From an uncultured Lachnospiraceae bacterium (GTDB lineage: Bacteria > Bacillota > Clostridia > Lachnospirales > Lachnospiraceae): DNA of 58,397 nucleotides. The notes beneath the pieces are model-generated. The model was not told the origin of the DNA and did not search any database. It was given only the letters and a program-made list of their open reading frames with translations. The position numbers were made by a program, and so were the translations under genes. Below, piece after piece: positions 9,281 through 18,379 of the stretch. Within the stretch, counting starts at the first letter, position 1. Every line of letters begins with the position of its first letter. Location of the stretch: positions 1-58,397 of the forward strand of contig CADABQ010000013.1 of assembly GCA_902786205.1 (NCBI GenBank), read 5' to 3'.

Positions 9281-10297
9281 TTATTGATTATCTTCCAAAA
9301 GAATATTTTCTTTTATTTTCTCATTAATATTTTGTTCTTTAAATAAAGAACATTGAATAATTGAGTTTTTAATTTCTTTGCTTGTTGCACTTCCATGGGT
9401 TTTTACAACTAATCCATTCAAACCAAGCATAGGAGCTCCACCATATTCACTTGCATCAAATTGTTTTACTGTATTCTTCAATGCAGGCATTGCTAACAAT
9501 GCTCCAATTTTACTCTTTACTGTTGACATAAGTCCAGTTTTTATTTCACCAACTAACGCAGCAGATAAGCCCTCATACAATTTCAGGATAACATTTCCAA
9601 CAAATGCCTCACAAACGATAACATCTGCTTTTCCATAAGGAATATCTCTTGCCTCAATACTACCAATGAAATTAATTGAACTACAATTTTTTAACATCGG
9701 ATATGTTTCTTTAACAAGCATATTTCCTTTTTCTTCCTCTGCACCAATATTAACAATTGCAACCTTGGGTTTTCTTACTCCAACAACATCTTCCATATAA
9801 ATAGAACCCATCTTTGCAAACTGTAATAAATGGGATGGTCTAGCATCTACATTTGCTCCACAATCTATAAGTAACGAAACACCCTTTACAGTAGGAATTA
9901 ATGGTGCCAATGGGGGTCTCTCTACCCCTTTTATTCTGCCTGCAATTAACTGTCCACCTACTAATACGGCTCCTGTACTTCCAGCTGATACAAACGCATC
10001 CGCTTCCTTGTGTTTAACTAAATTCAGTGCTACTACAATAGAAGAATCCTTTTTTTTACGTATTGCCATAACCGGAGCTTCATCATTTGTTATGACTTCT
10101 TCTGCATTCACAACTTTAATCCGTTCACTAGAATAAGTGTATTTTTCCAATTCCGCACGAATCGCAGCTTCTTTTCCGACTAACAATACTTGTATCTGCT
10201 CTTTTTCATTGACTGCTTCTATTGCACCTTTTACAACTTCAATCGGAGCATTATCTCCGCCCATTGCATCTAATGCAACTTTTACCATATCTTTCAT
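9281..10297 (-). CDS. plsX: Phosphate acyltransferase PlsX
   Basis: PlsX converts acyl-ACP to acyl-phosphate, the donor used by PlsY for the first acylation of glycerol-3-phosphate. The N-terminal motif VALDAMGGDNAP is diagnostic, and SAGSTGAVL is a further conserved block. The length of 338 residues is typical. The ATG at 10297 has GGGAG eight bases ahead; a second ATG three codons in is possible but has no better site. It heads the phospholipid-rnc-smc-ftsY operon from its own promoter. The rpmF gene, often found just upstream, is absent. Confidence 0.96.
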   Translation of the reverse strand: MKDMVKVALDAMGGDNAPIEVVKGAIEAVNEKEQIQVLLVGKEAAIRAELEKYTYSSERIKVVNAEEVITNDEAPVMAIRKKKDSSIVVALNLVKHKEADAFVSAGSTGAVLVGGQLIAGRIKGVERPPLAPLIPTVKGVSLLIDCGANVDARPSHLLQFAKMGSIYMEDVVGVRKPKVAIVNIGAEEEKGNMLVKETYPMLKNCSSINFIGSIEARDIPYGKADVIVCEAFVGNVILKLYEGLSAALVGEIKTGLMSTVKSKIGALLAMPALKNTVKQFDASEYGGAPMLGLNGLVVKTHGSATSKEIKNSIIQCSLFKEQNINEKIKENILLEDNQ

Positions 10298-10360
10298 TTG
10301 TCAATCTCCCTCAATGAAATCATGCCTTTTGTATCGAATATCTATTCATATCCACAGACA

Positions 10361-10389
10361 AATATACTAAATATTATTCTAAAAATCAA
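10361..10389 (-). promoter_or_regulatory. plsX promoter
   Basis: TTGATT and TATATT are spaced 17 bases apart on the minus strand, between the end of cheR and plsX. This makes plsX independent of cheR. Confidence 0.6.
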
Positions 10390-10392
10390 CCT

Positions 10393-11175
10393 TTATTTCT
10401 CAATCCTTTTATAGAAAAATGAATGCATGGATTGAAATCCAAATTTTCCTGGTTGAACCATCTGTTCTGTACTTCCTACAAATAAATACGCATCTGGTTT
10501 TAAAGACTGTCCAAACTTTGTATAAATATCCACTTTTGCCTCTTCTGTAAAATATATCATAACATTTCTACAAACAATCAGATCGCATCGTGACGGATAA
10601 GTATCTTTTAATAAATTATGTTGTTCAAATCTTACACATGACTTTATTTTGTCTGAAATTGCATATGTCTTATCATTGATTTTTTCAAAATATTTGGTTA
10701 CAAATTCCTGAGGTAATGCCTTTAAACTTTTATCCGCATAAAGTCCTGCTTTCGCTTTCTCTAAAATTTGCTTATCAATATCCGTTGCAATAATCTCTAT
10801 GTTATTTAGTGGTACATACTTTGAAAGTAACATAACCAAGGAATATGGTTCATCTCCAGTAGAACAGGCTGCACTCCATATTTTTAACTTTTTACCAAAT
10901 TTTTCAAATAATACTGGCAAAACAGATTCTTCCAAAATCTTCCATTGTTCTGGATTTCGATAAAATTCAGATACATTTATAGTTAAATATGTTTGAAATT
11001 CATCCAACTTTTCTTTGTTTTGCTTTAACAATTCCACATATTGTTTGTAAGAGTCTATCCCACTCTTTGAAATAAGCGTATCAATTCTCCTCTTCATTTG
11101 ACGTTCTTTATACGCATTCAAATCTATCTTAGTCAAACGAAATATCTCATCTTTAAATCCCTCATAATCGTTCAT
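10393..11175 (-). CDS. cheR: Chemotaxis protein methyltransferase CheR
   Basis: CheR methylates glutamates of chemoreceptors with S-adenosylmethionine and so sets adaptation. The N-terminal helical domain (about 1-75) contains KERQMKRRI. The SAM-binding domain has WSAACSTGDEPYSL and DLIVCRNVMIYF. At 260 residues it is a complete single-module CheR. It is isolated from other che genes; the nearest partner is the chemoreceptor at 19.5-21.0 kb. It has its own promoter just upstream, so it is not part of the rpsA operon. Confidence 0.95.
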   Translation of the reverse strand: MNDYEGFKDEIFRLTKIDLNAYKERQMKRRIDTLISKSGIDSYKQYVELLKQNKEKLDEFQTYLTINVSEFYRNPEQWKILEESVLPVLFEKFGKKLKIWSAACSTGDEPYSLVMLLSKYVPLNNIEIIATDIDKQILEKAKAGLYADKSLKALPQEFVTKYFEKINDKTYAISDKIKSCVRFEQHNLLKDTYPSRCDLIVCRNVMIYFTEEAKVDIYTKFGQSLKPDAYLFVGSTEQMVQPGKFGFQSMHSFFYKRIEK

Positions 11176-11204
11176 CTATATACCCCCTCTGCATTCTTTC
11201 TTTT

Positions 11205-11233
11205 ATTGTAGCTTGTAATGATAGAAAATGCAA
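11205..11233 (-). promoter_or_regulatory. cheR promoter
   Basis: TTGCAT and TACAAT are 17 bases apart on the minus strand, about 30 bases upstream of cheR. The promoter lies downstream of the 111-nt element at 11274-11384, so that element is not part of the cheR leader. Confidence 0.6.
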
Positions 11234-11273
11234 TGAAAGAATTTTTTATATATACTGTTCCTATAATAAAAAT

Positions 11274-11384
11274 GAGTTTTGCCTGCCAGATGCATATTGC
11301 ACATTTTTGCAACAATGCACCTTTCGCATCGGTACCTTCCCCCATAGAGCGTTTTTGCTCTATAGAACGTATTTTTCTATAGAA
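11274..11384 (-). repeat. 111-nt dispersed element, copy A
   Basis: Read on the minus strand, it begins TTCTATAGAA, directly behind the rpsA terminator. It aligns without gaps to 19298-19408, about 74 of 111 positions identical. Many differences fall on third codon positions of one frame. Shared peptide pieces in that frame include FYRKI, SIE, KRS, GTD and CIW. This copy is open in that frame. It also folds into nested stems. Origin and function are unknown. Confidence 0.5.
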
Positions 11385-11386
11385 CC

Positions 11387-11440
11387 AAAAAAAGGTTGCT
11401 GCTTTAATGCATAAAAGCATACAAAGCAACAACCTTTTTT
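11387..11440 (-). terminator. rpsA terminator
   Basis: A long stem, GGTTGCTGCTTT paired with AAAGCAACAACC, is followed on the minus strand by seven T, immediately after the rpsA stop. Confidence 0.9.
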
Positions 11441-11448
11441 ATCTAATT

Positions 11449-12519
11449 CTATTCTGCATCTTCTGAAGCATCAGATAAAGCTTTTACACTTAAACTAATC
11501 TTCTTATCTGTTCCGTTGAAATCTACAACCTTAGCTGTAACTTCTTCACCAATCTTTAATACATCGGATGGCTTTTCAACATGCTCTCTTGAAATCTGTG
11601 AAACATGTAATAATGCATCAATTCCTGGCTCTAATTCTACAAAAGCACCAAAGTCTGTCATTCTAGCAACTTTACCAGTTACAACTGTACCTACCTGATA
11701 CTTATCAGCGGCAGTAATCCATGGATTTTGGTCTTCAAATTTTAAACTTAATGCAATCTTTTCGCCCTGAATGTCTTTGATAAGTACCTTCACTACATCT
11801 CCAACCTTAAATAACTTCTTAGGACTATCTACACGACCCCATGACATTTCTGAAATGTGTAATAAACCATCTGCTCCACCTAAATCGATGAAAGCACCAA
11901 AATCTGTTACATTCTTAACAGTACCTTCTACTGTCATTCCAACAGAAATCTTTTCAAATAATTCTTTCTGTAATTCTTTTTTCTTAGCAACTAATAACTG
12001 CTTACGGTCACCAATAATTCTTCTTCTCTTTGGATTGAACTCAGTGATAACGAATTCAATTTCCTGTCCAGCATATTTAGAAAGATTTTTCTCATAAGTA
12101 TCAGAAACCAAGCTAGCAGGAATGAATACTCTTGCTTCTTCAACTACTACACTTAAACCACCATCTAAAACAGCAGCAACTGGTGCTTTTAATACTTCCT
12201 GATTATTGTATGCTTCTTCAATTCTCTTATTACCTTTTTCAGCCATAAGTCTCTTGTATGTTAATAATACCTGTCCTTCACCATCATTTACCTTAAGAAC
12301 CTTGGCTTCCATTGTATCGCCCTCTTTAACAACAGTTCTTAAATCAATATTAGGTGTATTGCTGTATTCATTTCTAGTGATGATACCATCTGCTTTATAA
12401 CCAATATTTAAGACGATTTCGTCCTCTTTTACACTGATGACTTTCCCTTCTACAACCTGATTGTTGTGGATTGTAACTAATGATTCTTCTAACATTTGTT
12501 CAAAGCTTTGTTCTGACAT
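11449..12519 (-). CDS. rpsA: 30S ribosomal protein S1-like protein, four S1 domains
   Basis: S1 proteins bind mRNA through repeated OB-fold S1 domains and help translation initiation. The 356-residue product has four S1 repeats beginning near residues 20, 105, 190 and 275; the last two show DFGAF(I/V)(D/E)L and LLHxSxxS motifs. Gram-positive homologues are shorter than the six-domain E. coli S1, and their role is less certain. The start has AAGGAGG ten bases ahead, inside the end of ispH, so the two genes overlap by 31 bases. In Clostridia ispH and the S1 gene are often adjacent or fused, so this overlap fits the group. It is the last gene of its operon. Confidence 0.92.
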   Translation of the reverse strand: MSEQSFEQMLEESLVTIHNNQVVEGKVISVKEDEIVLNIGYKADGIITRNEYSNTPNIDLRTVVKEGDTMEAKVLKVNDGEGQVLLTYKRLMAEKGNKRIEEAYNNQEVLKAPVAAVLDGGLSVVVEEARVFIPASLVSDTYEKNLSKYAGQEIEFVITEFNPKRRRIIGDRKQLLVAKKKELQKELFEKISVGMTVEGTVKNVTDFGAFIDLGGADGLLHISEMSWGRVDSPKKLFKVGDVVKVLIKDIQGEKIALSLKFEDQNPWITAADKYQVGTVVTGKVARMTDFGAFVELEPGIDALLHVSQISREHVEKPSDVLKIGEEVTAKVVDFNGTDKKISLSVKALSDASEDAE

Positions 12520-13349
12520 GCTTTTTGAACCTCCTTAATAATATTATTTGGGGTTGATGCCCCTGCTGTAATACCTACGCTACGAAACGACTGGAACGCG
12601 TCCAAATCTAAGTTAACAAGTGTCTGTATATAGTAAGTATTTTCACATTCTCTTTTACATATCTCATAGAGTTTCTGTGTATTGGAACTTGATTGCCCTC
12701 CAATCACAATCATTGCCTCTGAGACTTTTGCCAACTGCATCGCTTCACTCTGTCTCACTTCTGTAGCATTGCAAATTGTATTTAAAGCAATTATATCATA
12801 CCTCTTTTTCGAAATTATTTCAACTATATCTTGAAATTTCTTGTAATTAAATGTCGTTTGTGATACAATGCAAGTCTTTTTTTGTGAATCCGGCACATAT
12901 GCTTTCGCTTCTTCTATTGTTTCTATCACAGTAACATTGCCGTTTCCCCAACCTTTTATTCCTTCTACCTCTGGATGTTTTGCATTACCAATAATTACCA
13001 CATTCTCATTTTTTTCTGTATGTTCTTTTACAATATTGTGTATCTTTTTTACAAATGGACATGTAGCATCTACAATTTGTATTTCTTCTCTATCTAAGAT
13101 GTCATAAATTTCTTTTGAAACACCGTGCGAACGTATGATGACTATTCCTTTTTCAATCGCCTTTAATTCCTCTATTGTATTTAAAACAGTCACTCCTTTT
13201 TTCTGCAAATCTGCAACAACTTGCTCATTGTGAATAATCGGACCATAGGTATAAACCTGTTCTTTTTTTTCTGCTTCTTTATATACCATTTCAACAGCTC
13301 GTTTTACACCAAAACAAAATCCCGCACTTTTTGCTAATGTTACTTCCAT
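12489..13349 (-). CDS. ispH: 4-hydroxy-3-methylbut-2-enyl diphosphate reductase
   Basis: IspH performs the last step of the MEP isoprenoid pathway, reducing HMBPP to IPP and DMAPP with a [4Fe-4S] cluster. The three cluster cysteines are visible: C12 in AGFCFGVKRA, C97 in DATCPFV and C193 in NTICNAT. I choose the ATG at 13349 (286 residues), which gives the family-typical MEVTLAKSAGF start. An in-frame GTG eight codons upstream overlaps the end of cmk. The tail runs 31 bases into rpsA. The gene is inside the folD-to-rpsA chain. Confidence 0.96.
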   Translation of the reverse strand: MEVTLAKSAGFCFGVKRAVEMVYKEAEKKEQVYTYGPIIHNEQVVADLQKKGVTVLNTIEELKAIEKGIVIIRSHGVSKEIYDILDREEIQIVDATCPFVKKIHNIVKEHTEKNENVVIIGNAKHPEVEGIKGWGNGNVTVIETIEEAKAYVPDSQKKTCIVSQTTFNYKKFQDIVEIISKKRYDIIALNTICNATEVRQSEAMQLAKVSEAMIVIGGQSSSNTQKLYEICKRECENTYYIQTLVNLDLDAFQSFRSVGITAGASTPNNIIKEVQKACQNKALNKC

Positions 13350-13365
13350 TTTTTCACCCAGCCTT

Positions 13366-14037
13366 TCATTCACATGCCTTGGTATTTTTTTTCACAATCG
13401 TTATAATAGTAGAAATCACTTCATCAATAGTCATATCCGAACTATCCACAAGAACGGCATCTTCCGCTTGCTTTAATGGTGCAATTTCACGCTTCATATC
13501 TTGCTCATCCCTTGCAATAATAGCATTCTCAATTTCCTGCAAATTACACTCTATTCCTTTTTCGCATAATTCTTTATATCTACGATTTGCTCTTTCAGAA
13601 GCACTAGCGGTTAAATAAATTTTTACATCTGCTTTTGGTAAAACATGCGTCCCAATATCACGCCCGTCCATAATCACATTTTCCTTTTTAGCCAAGTTTC
13701 TCTGCAAATCTAGTAATTGTTTTCTAACTTCTCCAATCTTTGCCACAAAAGAGGCCATTTTCCCTACCTCTTCCGTACGAATAAGCCCGCTTACATTTTC
13801 TTTATTTAATAGCACCTGCTGCTCTCCATTCTGGTAAGCAATTTCAACATTTGCATGTTTAACATGCTTTTCTACTTCTTCTTCCGTATCTACGGCATTG
13901 CGAAGCATATAAAGTGCTATTGCTCGATACATCGCACCTGTATCCACATAAATAAAACCTAATTGTTTTGCCACTTTTTTTGCGATTGTACTTTTTCCTG
14001 CCCCTGCCGGGCCATCAATTGCTATATTTATTGCCAT
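13366..14037 (-). CDS. cmk: Cytidylate kinase
   Basis: Cmk phosphorylates CMP and dCMP, recycling pyrimidine nucleotides, including CMP released by phospholipid synthesis. The N-terminal P-loop IDGPAGAGKST and the DGRDIGT motif identify it. The ATG at 14037 has AGGAG ahead and gives 223 residues, the usual size; a longer reading frame upstream runs into the preceding gene and lacks a site. It lies 11 bases after the flavoprotein gene and 16 before ispH. A cmk-ispH-rpsA order is common in Clostridia. Confidence 0.96.
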   Translation of the reverse strand: MAINIAIDGPAGAGKSTIAKKVAKQLGFIYVDTGAMYRAIALYMLRNAVDTEEEVEKHVKHANVEIAYQNGEQQVLLNKENVSGLIRTEEVGKMASFVAKIGEVRKQLLDLQRNLAKKENVIMDGRDIGTHVLPKADVKIYLTASASERANRRYKELCEKGIECNLQEIENAIIARDEQDMKREIAPLKQAEDAVLVDSSDMTIDEVISTIITIVKKNTKACE

Positions 14038-14048
14038 CTTTTTTTCTC

Positions 14049-15284
14049 CTATTCTTCTACTTGTGAACCAGCCAAAAAACCAGTAGACCAAGCAATTTGT
14101 AAATTAAAACCACCTGTAAGTGCATCCAAATCCAACACTTCACCCACGAAATATAATTTATGAATTTTTGTAGATTCCATTGTGCTTGCATTTATTTCTT
14201 TTACAGATACTCCACCCTGTGTAATGATTGCTTCATTGTACCCACGTAATCGTTCTACATGCAATTCCAGATTTTTAAGCAAGTGAACTATTTTATGTCG
14301 TTCCTCTTTTGTAATGGAATGAATTGGCTTATCTGGCGAAATACCACTTAATTCAAGTATAACCGGTATCATTTTTCTTGGCAACAATTTATCCAGCCCA
14401 TGCTTAAATTGTTTATTGGGCATCTCTGAAAAATCCCTCACCAATCTTGCATCAAGTTGTTCTGCATTTAAAGCCGGTTTGCAATCTATTTGAAGCGTAA
14501 TATCTTTTTTCCCTATAAACGATGCCACATAACTGCTCGCACTTAAAATCAACGGACCACTAACTCCAAAATGCGTGAATAGCATCTCTCCAAAGTTCTC
14601 ATATATTTTTTTATTTCCAGCAAAAACCCTCGCCTCTACATTTCGTAAAGATAATCCTTGCATTTGCTTTACATAATCTTCCTTTATCTGGAATGGAACT
14701 AACGCTTGCGACAACCTGGTTACAGTATGCCCTGTTTTTTTTGCAAACTGATATCCGTCCCCTGTAGAACCTGTACTTGGGTAAGATAAACCTCCGGTTG
14801 CCACAATTACGGCAGCCGTGTCTACCCTCTCCTTTTTCCCATTTTTTTCTATTTCAATGGCTTTTATACTATCATCACTTGTAATAATATCAAGTACAGT
14901 AGTCTGCAAGAAAATTTTCACACCTAAACGCTGCAATTCCTTATATAGTCCATTTATCACATCGGAGGATTTGTCAGACAAAGGAAATACTCTTTCTCCT
15001 CTTTCTATTTTCGTTTTTACCCCTAACTCTTCAAAAAAAGAAATGGTCTGCATATTATCAAATCCATAAAAAGCACTATATAAAAACTTACGATTAGTCA
15101 CTACATTTGCAAATAACTGTTCCATATCTGCAGCATTTGTAATATTACATCTTCCCTTTCCTGTAATATATATTTTTTTTCCTAGCTTTTCATTTTTTTC
15201 ATATAAATGTACTTTATGCCCATTTCTTGCTGCAATAATTGCAGCCATCATGCCGGCAGCGCCGCCACCTACCACTGAAACCAT
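14049..15284 (-). CDS. HI0933/BaiN-family FAD-dependent oxidoreductase
   Basis: This is a flavoprotein with an N-terminal dinucleotide-binding motif, VVGGGAAGMMAA, followed by KLGKKIYITGKGRCNITN, diagnostic of the HI0933 family. The C-terminal motif TGGFNLQIAWSTG also fits, and the length of 411 residues is typical. Family members include BaiN, implicated in bile-acid dehydroxylation in some Clostridia, but most are uncharacterised. A bile-acid role should not be assumed here, since the gene sits in a housekeeping operon. It starts two bases after pgsA and ends 11 before cmk. Confidence 0.85.
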   Translation of the reverse strand: MVSVVGGGAAGMMAAIIAARNGHKVHLYEKNEKLGKKIYITGKGRCNITNAADMEQLFANVVTNRKFLYSAFYGFDNMQTISFFEELGVKTKIERGERVFPLSDKSSDVINGLYKELQRLGVKIFLQTTVLDIITSDDSIKAIEIEKNGKKERVDTAAVIVATGGLSYPSTGSTGDGYQFAKKTGHTVTRLSQALVPFQIKEDYVKQMQGLSLRNVEARVFAGNKKIYENFGEMLFTHFGVSGPLILSASSYVASFIGKKDITLQIDCKPALNAEQLDARLVRDFSEMPNKQFKHGLDKLLPRKMIPVILELSGISPDKPIHSITKEERHKIVHLLKNLELHVERLRGYNEAIITQGGVSVKEINASTMESTKIHKLYFVGEVLDLDALTGGFNLQIAWSTGFLAGSQVEE

Positions 15285-15286
15285 AT

Positions 15287-15832
15287 TTATTTTGTCTCCT
15301 TTAATACATCTTTGTTCTTAACAATATAATCGATCAACGAAACAATCGTAAATATCACAGACAGGTAAATAAAGAATTGCTCAACATAATACATTGTTTT
15401 TCCCGCGAAATGAAAAATCAATAAAATAGACATAATCATTTGTGAAACTGTTTTAAATTTTCCCCAATAACTTGCAGCAATTACTACACCATTATCGGAA
15501 GCAATCAAACGAAATCCACTAATTGTAAATTCTCTACATATGATCACAATTGCTACCCAGGCTGGGAAATGTAATTCCGGCAATGATACAAAGCAAATCA
15601 ATGCAGAGCACACCAATAACTTGTCCGCTAATGGATCCATAAACTTTCCAAAATTCGTTATCAAGTGTAATTTTCTTGCTAAATAGCCGTCTAATGTATC
15701 TGTAATACAGGCTACACAAAAAATAGCCCCGGCAATGTAATTGTGATATGGTATTGCATTTACAAGCATAAATACTACGAAAAATGGAATTAATATCACT
15801 CGTAATACAGTTAATTTATTTGGTAAATTCAT
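15287..15832 (-). CDS. pgsA: CDP-diacylglycerol--glycerol-3-phosphate phosphatidyltransferase
   Basis: PgsA makes phosphatidylglycerol phosphate, the committed step to phosphatidylglycerol, at the membrane. The CDP-alcohol phosphatidyltransferase signature is present: DTLDGYLAR, then FGKFMDPLADK, which supplies the metal-binding aspartates. Several hydrophobic membrane segments surround it. The length of 181 residues is normal. A small hairpin (ACATAAAC/GTTTATGT) lies in the 93-base gap after rimO, but it has no T tract on the minus strand, so read-through from rimO is likely. Confidence 0.95.
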   Translation of the reverse strand: MNLPNKLTVLRVILIPFFVVFMLVNAIPYHNYIAGAIFCVACITDTLDGYLARKLHLITNFGKFMDPLADKLLVCSALICFVSLPELHFPAWVAIVIICREFTISGFRLIASDNGVVIAASYWGKFKTVSQMIMSILLIFHFAGKTMYYVEQFFIYLSVIFTIVSLIDYIVKNKDVLKETK

Positions 15833-15925
15833 TGTAACACCTACACATAAACCCTTCTGTTTATGTTTTTTCCTTCCTTTTTTTATTTTATTATTTTTCT
15901 TCGTTCAGTTGTTCTATCCCAAAAA

Positions 15926-17254
15926 CTAATCCCATACAACTTCGCCTATTAAATCATATTCTTTTGCATCTGTGACCTGAGCCATAACCATTTCTCCAGA
16001 AATCAATTCGTGAGAAGACTGTACAAAAATGTATCCATCTACATTTGGTGCATCTCGATATGTTCTTCCTATAAAGACGTTTTCCTCAGGTAGCTTTCCC
16101 TCAATAAGAACCTCGACCTTTTGATATAGCCTTTCCTCAGCAGTTTCAAATGCAATTTTTTGTTGCGCTTCCATAATTTCATTTCTACGCTGCTGTTTTA
16201 CCTCTTCTGGAACCTGATCCGCAAAGCTAGCTGCCGGAGTTCCCTCCTCTGGCGAATAGGTAAACACACCAAGTCTATCAAAACGTAATTGTTTTACAAA
16301 TGCAAGTAATTCCTCATGCTGCTCTTGTGTCTCACCTGGAAATCCACTAATTAAAGTAGTACGAAGACAAATATCGGGAATTTCTTTTCGCAATTTTTCT
16401 ACAATAGAAATCAATTCCTTCTTATTGGTGCGTCTACCCATTCGTTTTAAAATTCCGTCTGCACCATGTTGAATCGGCATATCTAAATAGTTACATATTT
16501 TAGGTTCCTCTTTTATAACCTGAATCAGTTCATCTGTAATTTCTTCCGGATAGCAATATAAAATACGGATCCATTTTATACCTGAAATTTCACATAATTT
16601 CTTTAACAAAACAGGCAATTTTTTTTCACCATAAATATCCTTACCATACATAGTGGTTTCCTGTGCAACCAAAATCAGCTCTTCCACACCATTTTCCGCT
16701 AACTGTGTTGCCTCTTTTACAAGTTTTTCCATGGGAACGCTGCGATAATCTCCCCGTATTTCCGGTATAATACAATACGTACAATGTTTATCGCATCCTT
16801 CTGCAATCTTTAAATAAGAAAAATATCCGCCTGTTGTATTGATACGTTTTGCATCAACTAAAGGCAAATAGTCCAAATCCTTAAATTCTTCCGTCACTTT
16901 TCCTTTTAAAGCCTCTTCTACTGCGTTGCAAATATCTTCATAGCTATTAGTTCCTAGTATCGCATCCACCTCTGGAATTTCTTTTCGAATTTCATCTTTA
17001 TAACGCTGTGCCAAACAACCAGTCACAATCAGAGCTTTCAATTTTCCACTTTTCTTAAGCTCAGCCATTTCTAAAATAGTTGTGATACTTTCCTCTTTCG
17101 CATCATTTATAAAACAGCATGTATTAATCACTATAACATCTGCTTCCTGTTCATCGTCTGTAATTTCATATTGATTTTCTCGAAGCAAACCTAACATCAC
17201 TTCGCTATCAACTAAATTTTTATCACAGCCCAGGGAAATAAACAATATTTTCAT
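15926..17254 (-). CDS. rimO: Ribosomal protein S12 methylthiotransferase RimO
   Basis: RimO is a radical-SAM enzyme that adds a methylthio group to the conserved aspartate of ribosomal protein S12. The N-terminal UPF0004 domain has cysteines in GCDKN, NTCC and GCLAQ. The radical-SAM CxxxCxxC motif is GCDKHCTYC, near residue 145. A TRAM domain closes the protein. I choose the ATG at 17254, with AGGAG ahead, giving 442 residues; an ATG six codons upstream overlaps the folD stop. MiaB is the close alternative, but the motif set and size favour RimO. Confidence 0.93.
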   Translation of the reverse strand: MKILFISLGCDKNLVDSEVMLGLLRENQYEITDDEQEADVIVINTCCFINDAKEESITTILEMAELKKSGKLKALIVTGCLAQRYKDEIRKEIPEVDAILGTNSYEDICNAVEEALKGKVTEEFKDLDYLPLVDAKRINTTGGYFSYLKIAEGCDKHCTYCIIPEIRGDYRSVPMEKLVKEATQLAENGVEELILVAQETTMYGKDIYGEKKLPVLLKKLCEISGIKWIRILYCYPEEITDELIQVIKEEPKICNYLDMPIQHGADGILKRMGRRTNKKELISIVEKLRKEIPDICLRTTLISGFPGETQEQHEELLAFVKQLRFDRLGVFTYSPEEGTPAASFADQVPEEVKQQRRNEIMEAQQKIAFETAEERLYQKVEVLIEGKLPEENVFIGRTYRDAPNVDGYIFVQSSHELISGEMVMAQVTDAKEYDLIGEVVWD

Positions 17255-17264
17255 ATTTTTTCTC

Positions 17265-18113
17265 CTATTCATCTTGTAATTTTACTGCTTCAACGCAATT
17301 ATTCATAAGCATGGCAATCGTCATAGGACCTACTCCTCCCGGAACTGGTGTAATTGCTTCTGCAATTGGTTCAACATCTGCAAAATCTACATCTCCACAA
17401 AGTTTATTGTTTTCATTTCTATGAATGCCTACATCTATTACAACTGCACCTTCTTTTACATATTCCTTTGTAATAAACTTTGGTTTTCCAATTGCTACTA
17501 CTAAAATGTCTGCGCGCTTTGTAACAGATTTTAAATCAGACGTTTTAGAATGACATACTGTTACTGTACCATTTTCTCTTAATAATAACATTGCAATCGG
17601 TTTTCCAACAATATTACTTCTTCCTATTATTACACATTCTTTTCCTGCAATCGCAACACCACTTCTTTTTAATAGTTGAATAATACCTGCTGGAGTACAG
17701 GAAACAAATCCAGCCTCTCCTATACTTAATGCACCTACACTTTGTGGATGAAATCCATCTACATCCTTTTTAGGATCAATCGCACGTATCACCGCATCTT
17801 CATCAATATGTTTTGGCAGTGGCAATTGCACTAAAATTCCATTTACATCTTTTCTCTCGTTTAATTCTTGAATTTTATTTAATAATTCTTCCTGGCTAAT
17901 TGTCTCCTCCATTTCATAAGAAAGAGAACGTATCCCCACATATTCACACGCCTTCTTTTTATTTCCCACATAAACCGTAGATGCAGGATCCTTTCCAACT
18001 TGAATCACTGCTAATGTAATCTCTACTCCTGCTTTTTTATAAGTAGCAACTTTTTCTTTTAGCTCATCCTTAATTTGTGCTGCTATTTTCTTTCCATCAA
18101 TTATCTTTGCCAT
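17265..18113 (-). CDS. folD: Bifunctional methylene-THF dehydrogenase/cyclohydrolase FolD
   Basis: FolD interconverts 5,10-methylene-THF and 10-formyl-THF and supplies one-carbon units. The motifs QLPLPKH, KDVDGFHP and GRSNIVGKP identify it, and PGGVGPMT is near the C-terminus. The ATG at 18113 gives the standard MAKIIDGKKIA start and 282 residues; another ATG six codons upstream lies too far from the AAAGGA site. It is the first gene of the operon that runs to rpsA, with only ten bases to rimO. Confidence 0.96.
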   Translation of the reverse strand: MAKIIDGKKIAAQIKDELKEKVATYKKAGVEITLAVIQVGKDPASTVYVGNKKKACEYVGIRSLSYEMEETISQEELLNKIQELNERKDVNGILVQLPLPKHIDEDAVIRAIDPKKDVDGFHPQSVGALSIGEAGFVSCTPAGIIQLLKRSGVAIAGKECVIIGRSNIVGKPIAMLLLRENGTVTVCHSKTSDLKSVTKRADILVVAIGKPKFITKEYVKEGAVVIDVGIHRNENNKLCGDVDFADVEPIAEAITPVPGGVGPMTIAMLMNNCVEAVKLQDE

Positions 18114-18273
18114 CTTTTCACCAAATATCATAACTGATATTTTTTTCCTTTCCCGGAAACATTCCGCTTTCTTTATCCTTTCTATTCTATACCAGATTTT
18201 TTCTTCTGAAAAGGTATATATTAAATTTTATGAATCTTTTATAACTATTTTGTATATTTTAAGAACACAATTG

Positions 18274-18303
18274 AAAAAAAAGACAGAAAAATCTGCCTTT
18301 TTA
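18274..18303 (-). terminator. Amidase gene terminator
   Basis: The stem AAAGACAGA/TCTGCCTTT has a short A-rich loop, and on the minus strand it is followed by eight T. It lies downstream of the amidase gene and upstream of folD. Confidence 0.8.
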
Positions 18304-18379
18304 TGTTATAAAAAACTCTCAATTCAGTCTTGATATAATTTTTCACCGCAAAACAATGCTGCTCCTATCTAAATTTAAA

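Noticed and set aside
11274..11384. Cyclic-di-GMP (GEMM) or cyclic-di-AMP (ydaO) riboswitch for the 111-nt elements
   Set aside because: The conserved cores of these classes are missing or only match in fragments such as GACGTAAAG in copy B. Both elements also lie upstream of the promoters of the following genes.
11172..11432. Open frame of 86 codons between rpsA and cheR
   Set aside because: It has no ribosome binding site, begins inside the rpsA terminator, ends on the cheR start and contains the cheR promoter. I keep only the repeat-derived part as the 111-nt element.
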